Part shown: in pieces, positions 15,577 to 22,151 of the stretch
Numbering within the stretch: position 1 is the stretch's first letter
Layout: each line of letters starts with the position of its first letter
Source of the DNA: Oscillospiraceae bacterium
GTDB taxonomy: Bacteria > Bacillota > Clostridia > Oscillospirales > Ruminococcaceae
DNA: 26,895 bases
Assembly: GCA_900768105.1 (NCBI GenBank)
Contig: CAAGBQ010000001.1
Location: 1-26,895, forward strand
Direction of reading: 5' to 3'
The notes under the pieces: model-generated
Databases searched by the model: none
Told to the model about the DNA's origin: nothing
The model's input: the letters and a program-made list of their open reading frames with translations, nothing else
Program-made: the position numbers and the translations under genes

Positions 15577-15885
15577 TCAGCCTTCAATAGCCTCGATAGT
15601 GAGCTTGGTATAGGGCTGACGATGACCGAGAGCGCGTTTGCTGCCCTTTTTGGAGCGATAGGTGAAAACATTGATTTTCTTGCCTTTGCCGTTCTTTACG
15701 ACTTTTGCGGTAACTTTTGCGCCTTCAACATAAGGTGCGCCTACTTTAAGGCTTTCGCCGCCGAGAACAAGAACCTTATCAAGAGTTACTTCTTCGCCTT
15801 CGTTGGCTTCGAGTTTTTCAACGAAAATAGTATCGTTTGCTTCTACGCGATACTGTTTGCCGCCGGTTTCGATTACTGCGTACAT
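15577..15885 (-). CDS. rplU: 50S ribosomal protein L21
   Basis: A 102-residue 23S rRNA-binding protein of standard length: MYAVIETGGKQYRVEANDTI at the N-terminus, VKNGKGKKINVFTYRSKKG centrally and ALGHRQPYTKLTIEAI at the C-terminus. ATG 15885 has AAGGA 5 nt upstream. First gene of the rplU-prp-rpmA-obg unit, behind a consensus promoter and a structured leader. Confidence 0.97.
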   Translation of the reverse strand: MYAVIETGGKQYRVEANDTIFVEKLEANEGEEVTLDKVLVLGGESLKVGAPYVEGAKVTAKVVKNGKGKKINVFTYRSKKGSKRALGHRQPYTKLTIEAIEG

Positions 15886-15905
15886 GATATTCCTTCTTTT
15901 TTATA

Positions 15906-15951
15906 GACTCGCTGCGTGATGGCGGCGCCAAAAGGGCGCACTTATAGAGCC
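15906..15951 (-). promoter_or_regulatory. Structured rplU leader, candidate L21 autoregulatory element
   Basis: The approximately 80-nt leader can fold as GGCUC...GAGUC (15947-15951 with 15906-15910) enclosing a GCGCC-CUUUU-GGCGC hairpin, ending just before the ribosome binding site. Firmicutes L21 leaders are a known class of ribosomal-protein autoregulatory RNAs and the location fits; I could not compare with the family model. Confidence 0.5.
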
Positions 15952-15971
15952 AATGGCATGCGGCAAAAAAG

Positions 15972-16000
15972 ATTATAACATTGATTTTATCCTTTGTCAA
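15972..16000 (-). promoter_or_regulatory. Promoter of the rplU operon
   Basis: On the minus strand TTGACA (15995-16000), 17 nt, TATAAT (15972-15977): a full consensus SigA promoter, as expected for ribosomal protein genes. Confidence 0.9.
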
Positions 16001-16171
16001 CAGCCATTATGCGGAAAAACCGCGGTTTTATGCGGAATTTTCGGCAAGCGCCGATTTTTTCTCCGTTTGGAGGAGGGCGGCTCTTCCGAGCCGCATCGGC
16101 AAACGGTATGCAAACTACGCTTGTAGTTATTTTGCAAAAAAATCAGCTTTCATTTTTGTTGTTTACGCCAA
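16001..16171. other. Intergenic region between divergent rplU and secreted-protein genes
   Basis: No gene seen. It holds several short inverted repeats: CGGC-AAGC-GCCG followed by ATTTTTT (about 16043-16060), GCGGCTC-TTCC-GAGCCGC (about 16077-16093), and ACTAC-GCTT-GTAGT (about 16115-16130). The two flanking promoters face away from each other. Confidence 0.5.
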
Positions 16172-16200
16172 TTGTAGTATTTTTGCAATGGGTGTATACT
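16172..16200 (+). promoter_or_regulatory. Possible promoter of the secreted protein gene
   Basis: TTGTAG (16172-16177), 17 nt, TATACT (16195-16200), 47 nt before the ATG. The -35 box is weak. Confidence 0.5.
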
Positions 16201-16247
16201 GTTTGCAGAGATATTTTATATAATTTGATTGAAAGGAATACGAATAT

Positions 16248-17087
16248 ATGAAAAAAATCACTGCAAGCCTTGCCGCATTTTTGCTTTGCATTCTTTCGCT
16301 TTCCGAAGCGGCATTTGCCGCGGGCAAAATTACCGACTATCCCGGAATTAAAGCAAGCTACTATGAAGACAAATCCGCGATATACGGAAAAGAAATCGAC
16401 ATAACGGATTCCTACGAAACCCTTGGCGTACAGGCAAAGGCCAAAACGGACGAACTTATTCCCATTTACTGCACGGATACCGAAACCGAAGAAAAGCTTC
16501 GGGATATGTTTGCGGAAATTTCACGCGGAAAAAGTCTTGAAAGCTTCCTCACCTCAAAAAATCAATACTTTGCCATTGCTTATGACAACAGCGGCAACGC
16601 AATCGGCTATTGCATACTTTCTGCAGAAAAGCTTGAAATGCAGGAGGTAGGCAAACTTAACGGAGCGACCGACAGCACGCTTAAACTGAACGACAAAGCG
16701 GTAAAGGAGCTGAACAAGGGATTTAATCTTGAGAAGGCTTCCGCAAAATACTGCATAATCTCCGGCTTTGCCGTGGGAACGCTGATTTATGACGGAAACA
16801 GTGAATTTTTTATTCCGTCCGTTGAAAGTTCCGGAGCCGCGGACGCTCTTTCCGTAAATGCCGTTTACAGCGTTTCCGATTTGAACGCCGTATTTAACAA
16901 CCAAGCGCCGGAAAATAGGTCGAACTCCCTTGATGAAAACGGCAACCCATACACCGGCGCGGAGTATTGCGGCGGTTACACAAAAGAACCCGCCGTGCGC
17001 AAGGACGCCGTTCTTCTTATCTGCATTGCGGGGCTTTCTGCCGCAGCGGTTTTGCAAGTAAATAAAGCTAAAAATAAGCGTCCATAA
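16248..17087 (+). CDS. Secreted, C-terminally membrane-anchored protein of unknown function
   Basis: A 279-residue protein. Residues 1-24 are a Sec signal peptide ending AFA (cleavage likely before Ala25). The extracellular part of about 225 residues is hydrophilic and resembles no family I recognise; YFAIAYDNSGNAIGYCILS and SAKYCIISGFAVGTLIYDG look like paired beta segments. A hydrophobic segment (about 252-270, DAVLLICIAGLSAAAVLQV) followed by a Lys/Arg tail (NKAKNKRP) is a likely membrane anchor. It has no LPXTG motif. ATG 16248 has AAAGGA about 10 nt upstream. Monocistronic by its promoter and following hairpin. Confidence 0.8.
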   Translation: MKKITASLAAFLLCILSLSEAAFAAGKITDYPGIKASYYEDKSAIYGKEIDITDSYETLGVQAKAKTDELIPIYCTDTETEEKLRDMFAEISRGKSLESFLTSKNQYFAIAYDNSGNAIGYCILSAEKLEMQEVGKLNGATDSTLKLNDKAVKELNKGFNLEKASAKYCIISGFAVGTLIYDGNSEFFIPSVESSGAADALSVNAVYSVSDLNAVFNNQAPENRSNSLDENGNPYTGAEYCGGYTKEPAVRKDAVLLICIAGLSAAAVLQVNKAKNKRP

Positions 17088-17092
17088 TAAAC

Positions 17093-17126
17093 GCAAAATA
17101 CCGCCGACGGGATTATTTTGCATTTT
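17093..17126 (+). terminator. Terminator of the secreted protein gene
   Basis: GCAAAATA / TATTTTGC arms around a 13-nt GC-rich loop, followed by ATTTTT, just after the stop at 17087. AT-rich stem, so of moderate strength. Confidence 0.6.
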
Positions 17127-17206
17127 TCTAAATGCACGGCGCGTTTACGGAATGAATCTCGGCTTCCCTGTGCAGGGTTCACGCCGCGGCAATTGAGCGC
17201 GTTTTT

Positions 17207-17253
17207 CGGCTCCCCTTACACAGGGGAGCCGAGATTCGCTCTACAACCCCTCG
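17207..17253. repeat. Interspersed 47-nt repeat, copy A
   Basis: Contains the inverted repeat GGCTCCCC-TTACACA-GGGGAGCC and then GAGATTCGCTCTACAACCCC. Its reverse complement matches 26774-26820 with 3 mismatches over 47 nt. Partial related pieces (CGGCTTCCCTGTGCAGGG near 17160, CCCTACACAGGGG near 17261) flank it, so the whole 17150-17300 gap is built from this family. Confidence 0.8.
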
Positions 17254-17313
17254 CTGCTAACCCTACACAGGGGAGGCGAGAAGTGCCCACCATTGGCACG
17301 GCGCAGGACTTTG

Positions 17314-18090
17314 TTACAGGGCGGGCGCCATATAAATCATAATTTCGGCCGAATCATAGCCGGAAAGTGACCCCGGCATGGAATGCAGTTCCTCCGCAGA
17401 AAGGTCCTTCGGCTTCGGAAGAACCACTTCCGTTTTTGTAAATTTTCCGTCATGGCTTTTTATTCTTATTTTGCCTCCGCAATCCTGAATATAAAACCGC
17501 GCCAAAGTAAGCCCCAAGCCGAGCGGCTCTTTGCTTCCGGAAGCAGGCATTCCGGTAAAAAGCGGTTCCATACAGCGGCGCAGGGTTTCTTCATCCATTC
17601 CGCCGCCCGTATCGAATACGGATATTTTTATTGTGCGGGCGGTTTCTTCCATGCTCATCTCAATTTTTCCGCCCTGCGCCGTATGCTCAAGAGAATTGAG
17701 CACAATTGCCGAAAGAGCCTGATTAAGCTCGCGCCGGTTTATATAAGCAATGGCAGGGTTTTCGAGTGCTTCGCCGATAAAGCGTATTCCCTTATCTTTG
17801 ATTATTCCTTTCACGGCGGCGCAAAATTCATTTACACATTCGCAAATATCGCAAAGCTCCTTTTCGGCAAAATAGCTTCCGGAAATGATTTTGCAGTAAT
17901 CGCGGAATTCCTGCTGAACATGCAGGATGTAATACGATTTTGTAATTATCCGCTCCGCGGAATTGGCTTTTACCGCATTTGCTATGTTGTCATACACGGC
18001 CTTTTCCATTTTGCTGTACAGCTTTTCGCTTATCTCCTCAAGCTTTTCCGTCGGGATGCTTTTCATTTGGCGAAGACGCCTTTCTGACAT
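17314..18090 (-). CDS. Histidine kinase-like ATPase (HATPase_c) protein
   Basis: A 258-residue soluble protein. The C-terminal half is a GHKL ATP-binding domain: N box ALSAIVLNSLEHT (Asn132), G1 box FDTGGGMDEE (Asp160), F-box-like MEPLFTG and G2 box GLGLTLAR (191-198). The N-terminal half is helical (about residues 10-100). No classical H box (H-E/D-x-x-x-P) is seen, and there is no transmembrane segment or sensor domain, so it may be a divergent or phosphorylation-deficient kinase or a cytoplasmic regulator. No response regulator gene is adjacent. ATG 18090 has AAGGAG 10 nt upstream; the frame extends to 18234 without support. Confidence 0.8.
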   Translation of the reverse strand: MSERRLRQMKSIPTEKLEEISEKLYSKMEKAVYDNIANAVKANSAERIITKSYYILHVQQEFRDYCKIISGSYFAEKELCDICECVNEFCAAVKGIIKDKGIRFIGEALENPAIAYINRRELNQALSAIVLNSLEHTAQGGKIEMSMEETARTIKISVFDTGGGMDEETLRRCMEPLFTGMPASGSKEPLGLGLTLARFYIQDCGGKIRIKSHDGKFTKTEVVLPKPKDLSAEELHSMPGSLSGYDSAEIMIYMAPAL

Positions 18091-18291
18091 ACTGTTACCG
18101 CTCCTTTTATTTATGTATAATATCAATGCCGCGGTTTTTCTGCGGCAGCTGTTTTCTACGCAATCACCAAAAAACGGGGCAAATTCTCCGCCATTTAGTA
18201 CAGTTACGCAGAATAATTTTAAAATTCTTGCCAATGTGATTAAAATATAATAGAATTATAACTGTAAAAATATTTTGGGAGGTTATTTTCA

Positions 18292-19302
18292 ATGATAAAA
18301 ATCGGTATAAACGGCTTTGGCCGTATAGGCAGACTTGTTTTCCGCGCAGCAGCGGCGCAGCCCGAAAAATTTGAGATAGTCGCAATCAACGACCCCTTTG
18401 TTGACCCCGACTATATGGCCTATATGGCAAAATACGACACCGCACACGGCAAATTTGAAGGCGAGCTTTCCGCAAAGGACGGCAAGCTTATCGTAAACGG
18501 CCATGAAGTAAAGGTATATGGCTTTAAAGAGCCTTCCGAAATTCCGTGGGGCAAGGACGGCGTTGAATATGTAATTGAAGCCACCGGCGTTTTTAAAACC
18601 GTTGAAGCATGCCAGGCGCACCTTAATGCAGGCGCACGCAAGGTTATCATTACCGCCCCTTCAAAGGATGCTCCGATGTTTGTTATGGGTGTTAACAACA
18701 ACACTTATTCCAGCGATATGAGCGTTATTTCCAACGCTTCTTGCACAACAAACTGCCTTGCTCCGCTTGCAAAGGTTATTCACGATAACTTTGGCATTAA
18801 AGAGGGTCTTATGACCACCGTTCACGCAGTTACCGCAACACAAAAGACCGTTGACGGTCCTTCAAAGAAGGACTGGAGAGGCGGCCGCGCTTCCATGGGC
18901 AATATCATTCCCTCCTCCACCGGTGCAGCGAAAGCAGTCGGCAAGGTTATCCCTTCCCTTGCAGGAAAGCTTACCGGTATGGCGTTCCGCGTTCCCACTC
19001 TTGATGTTTCCGTAGTTGACCTTACCGTAAATCTTGAAAAGCCCGCTTCTTATGACGAAATCTGCGCCGCAGTAAAAGCCGCTTCCGAAGGCGAGCTTAA
19101 AGGTCTGCTCGGCTACACCGAAGACGCAGTTGTTTCCAGCGACTTCCTCGGTGATTCTCACGGATCCATCTTTGATGCAAAGGCAGGCATCGCGCTTACC
19201 GATACCTTTATCAAGCTTGTTGCCTGGTATGACAACGAGTGGGGTTACAGCTGCAATGTGCTCAAGCTTACCGAGTATGTTGACGGCGTTGACAAAGCCT
19301 GA
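18292..19302 (+). CDS. gap: Glyceraldehyde-3-phosphate dehydrogenase, type I
   Basis: Glycolytic enzyme converting glyceraldehyde 3-phosphate, phosphate and NAD+ to 1,3-bisphosphoglycerate. The 336 residues match the family. It shows the Rossmann motif INGFGRIGR, Asp34 (INDPF, favouring NAD over NADP), the catalytic ASCTTNC with Cys151 and His178 (TTVHAVTATQ), and WYDNEWGYS at the C-terminus. GGGAGG is 9 nt before the ATG. Monocistronic, followed by a strong terminator, not linked to pgk or tpi here. A possible promoter is TTTAAA (18218) and TAAAAT (18241), 17 nt apart, but it is weak. Confidence 0.98.
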   Translation: MIKIGINGFGRIGRLVFRAAAAQPEKFEIVAINDPFVDPDYMAYMAKYDTAHGKFEGELSAKDGKLIVNGHEVKVYGFKEPSEIPWGKDGVEYVIEATGVFKTVEACQAHLNAGARKVIITAPSKDAPMFVMGVNNNTYSSDMSVISNASCTTNCLAPLAKVIHDNFGIKEGLMTTVHAVTATQKTVDGPSKKDWRGGRASMGNIIPSSTGAAKAVGKVIPSLAGKLTGMAFRVPTLDVSVVDLTVNLEKPASYDEICAAVKAASEGELKGLLGYTEDAVVSSDFLGDSHGSIFDAKAGIALTDTFIKLVAWYDNEWGYSCNVLKLTEYVDGVDKA

Positions 19303-19315
19303 TTTATTATACGCT

Positions 19316-19344
19316 AAAAAGGCCGCCGTGTGGCGGCTTTTTTG
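19316..19344 (+). terminator. Terminator of gap
   Basis: AAAAAGGCCGCC-GTGT-GGCGGCTTTTTTGTTTT: a 7-8 bp GC stem with a T-run, 14 nt after the stop. The A-run makes it potentially usable for the convergent small gene at 19379-19558. Confidence 0.88.
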
Positions 19345-19378
19345 TTTTATGCCGTTTTTGCGGCTGCCGTGGAACGCT

Positions 19379-19558
19379 TTAAACAATTTCAATATCGTCA
19401 ACACCGTGCTCCAGAATAAGGTTTATAACCTCGTTGCGGGAACGGTTTGTTTCACCGGCAATTTTGTCTATTTTTTCAAGGAGGTTCGTGCCGATTCTTA
19501 TGCTCACTACTCTGTGATTATCTTCACCGCGTTTTTTGATTTTTAAAATTTCACTCAA
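19379..19558 (-). CDS. Small ribbon-helix-helix (Arc/CopG-like) DNA-binding protein
   Basis: A 59-residue protein, too short for many ORF filters. After a basic N-terminus (SEILKIKKRGEDN) comes the strand HRVVSIRIGTNLLEKID followed by two helices (LLEKIDKIAGETN, SRNEVINLILEHG), the ribbon-helix-helix pattern seen in CopG/Arc/MetJ-like repressors and antitoxins. The TTG start at 19558 is supported by a near-perfect GGAGGTG 8 nt upstream. No toxin gene is next to it, so a free-standing regulator is likelier than an antitoxin. It is divergent from the sugar ABC ATPase gene across an AT-rich region that could hold its operators. Confidence 0.82.
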   Translation of the reverse strand: MSEILKIKKRGEDNHRVVSIRIGTNLLEKIDKIAGETNRSRNEVINLILEHGVDDIEIV

Positions 19559-19573
19559 AATATATTCACCTCC

Positions 19574-19733
19574 AAATACACATTTATTATATAATGTGAC
19601 TTGACGGTATAATATATTAAATGTATACGATATAAATATTAAATATAAATGCTTATTGTATTATAAATGTAATCATTTTGGCAATCAGACTAAAGCTTTA
19701 CTATTAAATTTCTTTTAAATTTGTGGATTTTAT
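19574..19733. other. AT-rich intergenic region between RHH gene and ABC ATPase gene
   Basis: No gene seen. Very AT-rich with imperfect repeats such as TTAAATGTATACGATATAAA and TTAAATATAAATG, and several TATAAT-like words on both strands. Possible operator region for the adjacent ribbon-helix-helix protein (inference). Confidence 0.4.
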
Positions 19734-19762
19734 TTGCAATAAAGCTCCGTCTTTGGTACACT
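19734..19762 (+). promoter_or_regulatory. Possible promoter of the sugar ABC ATPase gene
   Basis: TTGCAA (19734-19739), 17 nt, TACACT (19757-19762), about 50 nt before the start codon. TATAAT and TATACT words just downstream lack matched -35 boxes. Confidence 0.4.
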
Positions 19763-19810
19763 ATATAATAGTATACTGCTTTTATTATATACATATTAAA
19801 AGGGGGGTTC

Positions 19811-20998
19811 GTGCCGGAATTTTTTCGGCGAAAAAAGCTTATGGCGGATCTTAAACTTGTTAATGTAAAAAAGGTTTATCCTTGGGAAAGTGCATCGGAA
19901 AAGAAAAAAGCCCTTGCAAACCCCGGCAACCTTGAATATACCGACCAAGGCGTAGTCGCAGTAAGCGATTTTAACCTTGATATTGCGGATAAGGAATTTA
20001 TCGTGCTTGTCGGTCCCTCCGGATGCGGAAAATCCACAACCTTGCGTATGATTGCCGGACTGGAGGACATAACCTCCGGCGAAATTTACATAGGCGACAA
20101 GCTTGTTAACGATGTTGAACCAAAGGACCGCGATATAGCAATGGTTTTCCAAAACTATGCGCTGTTCCCGCATATGACGGTTTATGAAAATATGGCGTTT
20201 TCTCTTAAAATGCGCCATACCCCAAAGGAAATTATAGATAAAAAGGTGCGCGAGGCTGCTGAAATTCTCGGCATTACCGAATATCTTGACAGAAAGCCGA
20301 AGGCGCTTTCCGGCGGACAGCGCCAGCGCGTTGCCATAGGCCGCGCCATCGTTCGTGAACCGAAAGTTTTTCTTATGGACGAACCGCTTTCCAACCTTGA
20401 CGCAAAGCTGCGCAACCAAATGCGCGCGGAGATTATCAAGCTCCGCAGAAAGGTGGATACCACCTTTATTTATGTAACCCACGACCAGACCGAAGCCATG
20501 ACCCTCGGCGACAGAATCGTTATTATGAAGGACGGCAGAATCCAGCAATCCGGCACGCCGGAGGAGGTTTTTGACCATCCGGCGAATATCTTTGTTGCGG
20601 GCTTTATCGGCACGCCGCAAATGAACTTTTTCTCCGCACGCCTTATTGAGCAGGAGGGCAAATATTCCGTACTTATGGAAGGGCACATTATTTCTCTTCC
20701 GGAGGAAACCTGCGAAATCCTCCGTGCTCAAAATCTTCCGGATAGGGATATTACTGTCGGCGTCCGTCCGGAGCATATCACCCTTTCCGACAGCGGTATA
20801 GCTGCAACGGTGGATGTTTCCGAAATGATGGGTTCCAATGTTCATCTGCATGTAAGCATCGGCGACGCCGACGCCATTGTTATCGTTCCAAACGCTTCCG
20901 ACATAGGCTCCTTCAGCCCCGGCGATTGCATTTCTCTTGATATTGCGGGGCGCAGGCTCCACCTTTTTGATGCCGCCGACGGGAAAAATCTTATTTGA
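19811..20998 (+). CDS. Sugar ABC transporter ATP-binding protein, MsmK/UgpC family
   Basis: A 395-residue cytoplasmic ATPase that energises carbohydrate importers. It shows Walker A GPSGCGKST (68-76), Q loop MVFQNYALFPHMT, signature LSGGQRQR (166-173), Walker B VFLMDEP (186-192) and switch His224, then the C-terminal TOBE/MalK-type regulatory domain (about 245-395; VGVRPEH). A 20-residue Lys-rich insertion near residues 26-46 separates the first strands. The GTG start at 19811 has a G6 run just upstream; ATG 19841, matching the usual family start, has no ribosome binding site. No binding protein or permease genes are adjacent, which fits a shared MsmK/MsmX-type ATPase serving several importers. 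Confidence 0.92.
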   Translation: MPEFFRRKKLMADLKLVNVKKVYPWESASEKKKALANPGNLEYTDQGVVAVSDFNLDIADKEFIVLVGPSGCGKSTTLRMIAGLEDITSGEIYIGDKLVNDVEPKDRDIAMVFQNYALFPHMTVYENMAFSLKMRHTPKEIIDKKVREAAEILGITEYLDRKPKALSGGQRQRVAIGRAIVREPKVFLMDEPLSNLDAKLRNQMRAEIIKLRRKVDTTFIYVTHDQTEAMTLGDRIVIMKDGRIQQSGTPEEVFDHPANIFVAGFIGTPQMNFFSARLIEQEGKYSVLMEGHIISLPEETCEILRAQNLPDRDITVGVRPEHITLSDSGIAATVDVSEMMGSNVHLHVSIGDADAIVIVPNASDIGSFSPGDCISLDIAGRRLHLFDAADGKNLI

Positions 20999-21006
20999 CA
21001 AAGTGC

Positions 21007-21045
21007 AAAAAAGTTCCGTGCTCATTTTGAGCACGGAACTTTTTT
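21007..21045 (+). terminator. Terminator of the sugar ABC ATPase gene
   Basis: AAAAAAGTTCCGTGCTC, loop ATTTT, exact complement ending in TTTTTT. A perfect 17-bp stem that can act in both directions; on the minus side it also backs up the ECF operon. Confidence 0.92.
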
Positions 21046-21074
21046 ATGTTTGAGCACGAACCGTGTTTTCGCGC

Positions 21075-21493
21075 CGCCGCAGCTTTGCGCACCATCTTTT
21101 GCAAAAACACACACCCAAGGGGGTGTGTGTTTTCTCTCTTTTATGAAGCAAGTATGCCGAATTTGTATTTTATCCGCCGCGGCTTTGCGCACCATCTTTT
21201 GCAAAAACACACACCCTCTTGGGTGTGTGTTTTCTCTCTTTTATGAAGCAAGTATGCCGAATTTGTACTTTATCCGCCGCAGCTTTGCGCACCATCTTTT
21301 GCAAAAACACACACACCCTTGGGTGTGTGTTTTTTTCTCTTTTATGAAGCGAGTATGCCGAATTTGTATTTTATCCGCCGCGGCTTTGCGCAACTCATCC
21401 CTTGCAAACACACACACCCTCTTGGGTGTGTGTGTTTTCTCTTTTATGAAGCAAGTATGCCGAATTTGTACTTTATCCGCCGCAGCTTTGCGC
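21075..21493. repeat. Tandem array of four ~100-bp units copying an ECF gene 3' end plus hairpin
   Basis: Units start at 21075, 21175, 21275 and 21376 (100, 100, 101, 102 bp), and a fifth partial unit (21478-21493) lies inside the S-component gene. Read on the minus strand, each unit contains the last codons of that gene (AKLRRIKYKFGILAS and stop), then a hairpin ACACACACCC / GGGTGTGTGT flanked by A and T runs. Units 1 and 3 share CGCCGCAGC and TATTTTATC; units 2, 4 share CGCCGCGGC, TACTTTATC and the loop CCCTCTTGGG, suggesting duplication of a dimer. Confidence 0.92.
21406..21438. terminator. First hairpin downstream of the ECF S-component gene
   Basis: Stem ACACACACACCC / GGGTGTGTGTGT with a 4-nt loop. 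On the minus strand it follows the stop codon by a few nt and ends in only TTT; equivalent hairpins in the other three units have longer T-runs (TTTTT in units 1 and 2). Confidence 0.6.
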
Positions 21494-22151
21494 CCCAATC
21501 GTCGGAAAGCAGCCAAAGGAATATTACGGTGGAAACGCCGTGAACCGTATCCGGCACAAAGCTTGTGGCGCAAAGCCCGATATAAGCTTTCCAGCTTAAC
21601 TCATACATAAAGCCCGTTGCCGTCCATATATTAAGAATCCAACCATAAAGATAGCCCGTAAGCATACCGAAAACAAGAAGCTGCCATTTCTTTTTAAGCA
21701 GATTTGCTCTTCCGAGCAGCCCCGCAATAAAACCGATAAGCCCCCACGCAAACATCTGCCACGGGGTCCACGGTCCCTGACCGAAAAACAGGTTTGAAGC
21801 AAGCGCCGCCACCGCACCGGTAAGGAATCCCGCTTCCGGACCGAAGGTCATGGCGGTAATTATTATGATTGCCGAAACGGGCTTGAAATGCGGAAGCGCT
21901 GCAAAGGCGGCGCGCCCGACTGCGGCGATAGCCGCCATCACCGCAAGGGGTATCCATTCCCTTGCCTGCGGCTTTTTCATCTCGTAAAGCATCAAAAACG
22001 GCACCATTGCCATTATTACCATCGCAAAACTGATAAGCGCATAGTTTTTGCTGCCGGAAAGGGCGAATGCGGCAAGCGCCGCCGGAAAAACGAGCACCAC
22101 GAGCACCAGCATTACTTTTGTACGGAGGTTTTTCAGCAAAGGCTTTTGCAA
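21444..22151 (-). CDS. ECF transporter S component (substrate unknown, possibly cobalamin)
   Basis: A 235-residue integral membrane protein with about six hydrophobic segments (first at about 12-30). The central FGPEAGFLTGAVAALASNLF and GQGPWTPWQMFAWGLIGFIAG are typical of ECF substrate-binding subunits. Its place after EcfT and the double ATPase, plus a transcobalamin-like DUF4430 lipoprotein at the operon start, suggests a corrinoid substrate; that is inference. The TTG start at 22151 overlaps the ATPase gene by 19 nt and has GGAGGG 9 nt upstream. The last 15 codons are part of the tandem repeat; compared with the rest, the tail KLRRIKYKFGILAS is basic and probably cytoplasmic. Confidence 0.87.
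   Translation of the reverse strand: MQKPLLKNLRTKVMLVLVVLVFPAALAAFALSGSKNYALISFAMVIMAMVPFLMLYEMKKPQAREWIPLAVMAAIAAVGRAAFAALPHFKPVSAIIIITAMTFGPEAGFLTGAVAALASNLFFGQGPWTPWQMFAWGLIGFIAGLLGRANLLKKKWQLLVFGMLTGYLYGWILNIWTATGFMYELSWKAYIGLCATSFVPDTVHGVSTVIFLWLLSDDWGAKLRRIKYKFGILAS

Noticed and set aside
19796..21034. Minus-strand open frame of 412 codons opposite the sugar ABC ATPase gene
   Set aside because: The plus strand carries all ABC ATPase motifs; the antisense frame runs through the terminator and has no recognisable domain.
21075..21477. CRISPR array
   Set aside because: Units of about 100 bp are near-identical throughout, with no unique spacers of constant length and no cas genes nearby.
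21050..21610. Plus-strand open frame of 186 codons with internal repeats, looking like a repeat protein
   Set aside because: It is translation of the tandem DNA repeats and their hairpins. The repeat is better explained as duplicated 3' end plus hairpin of the minus-strand S-component gene.
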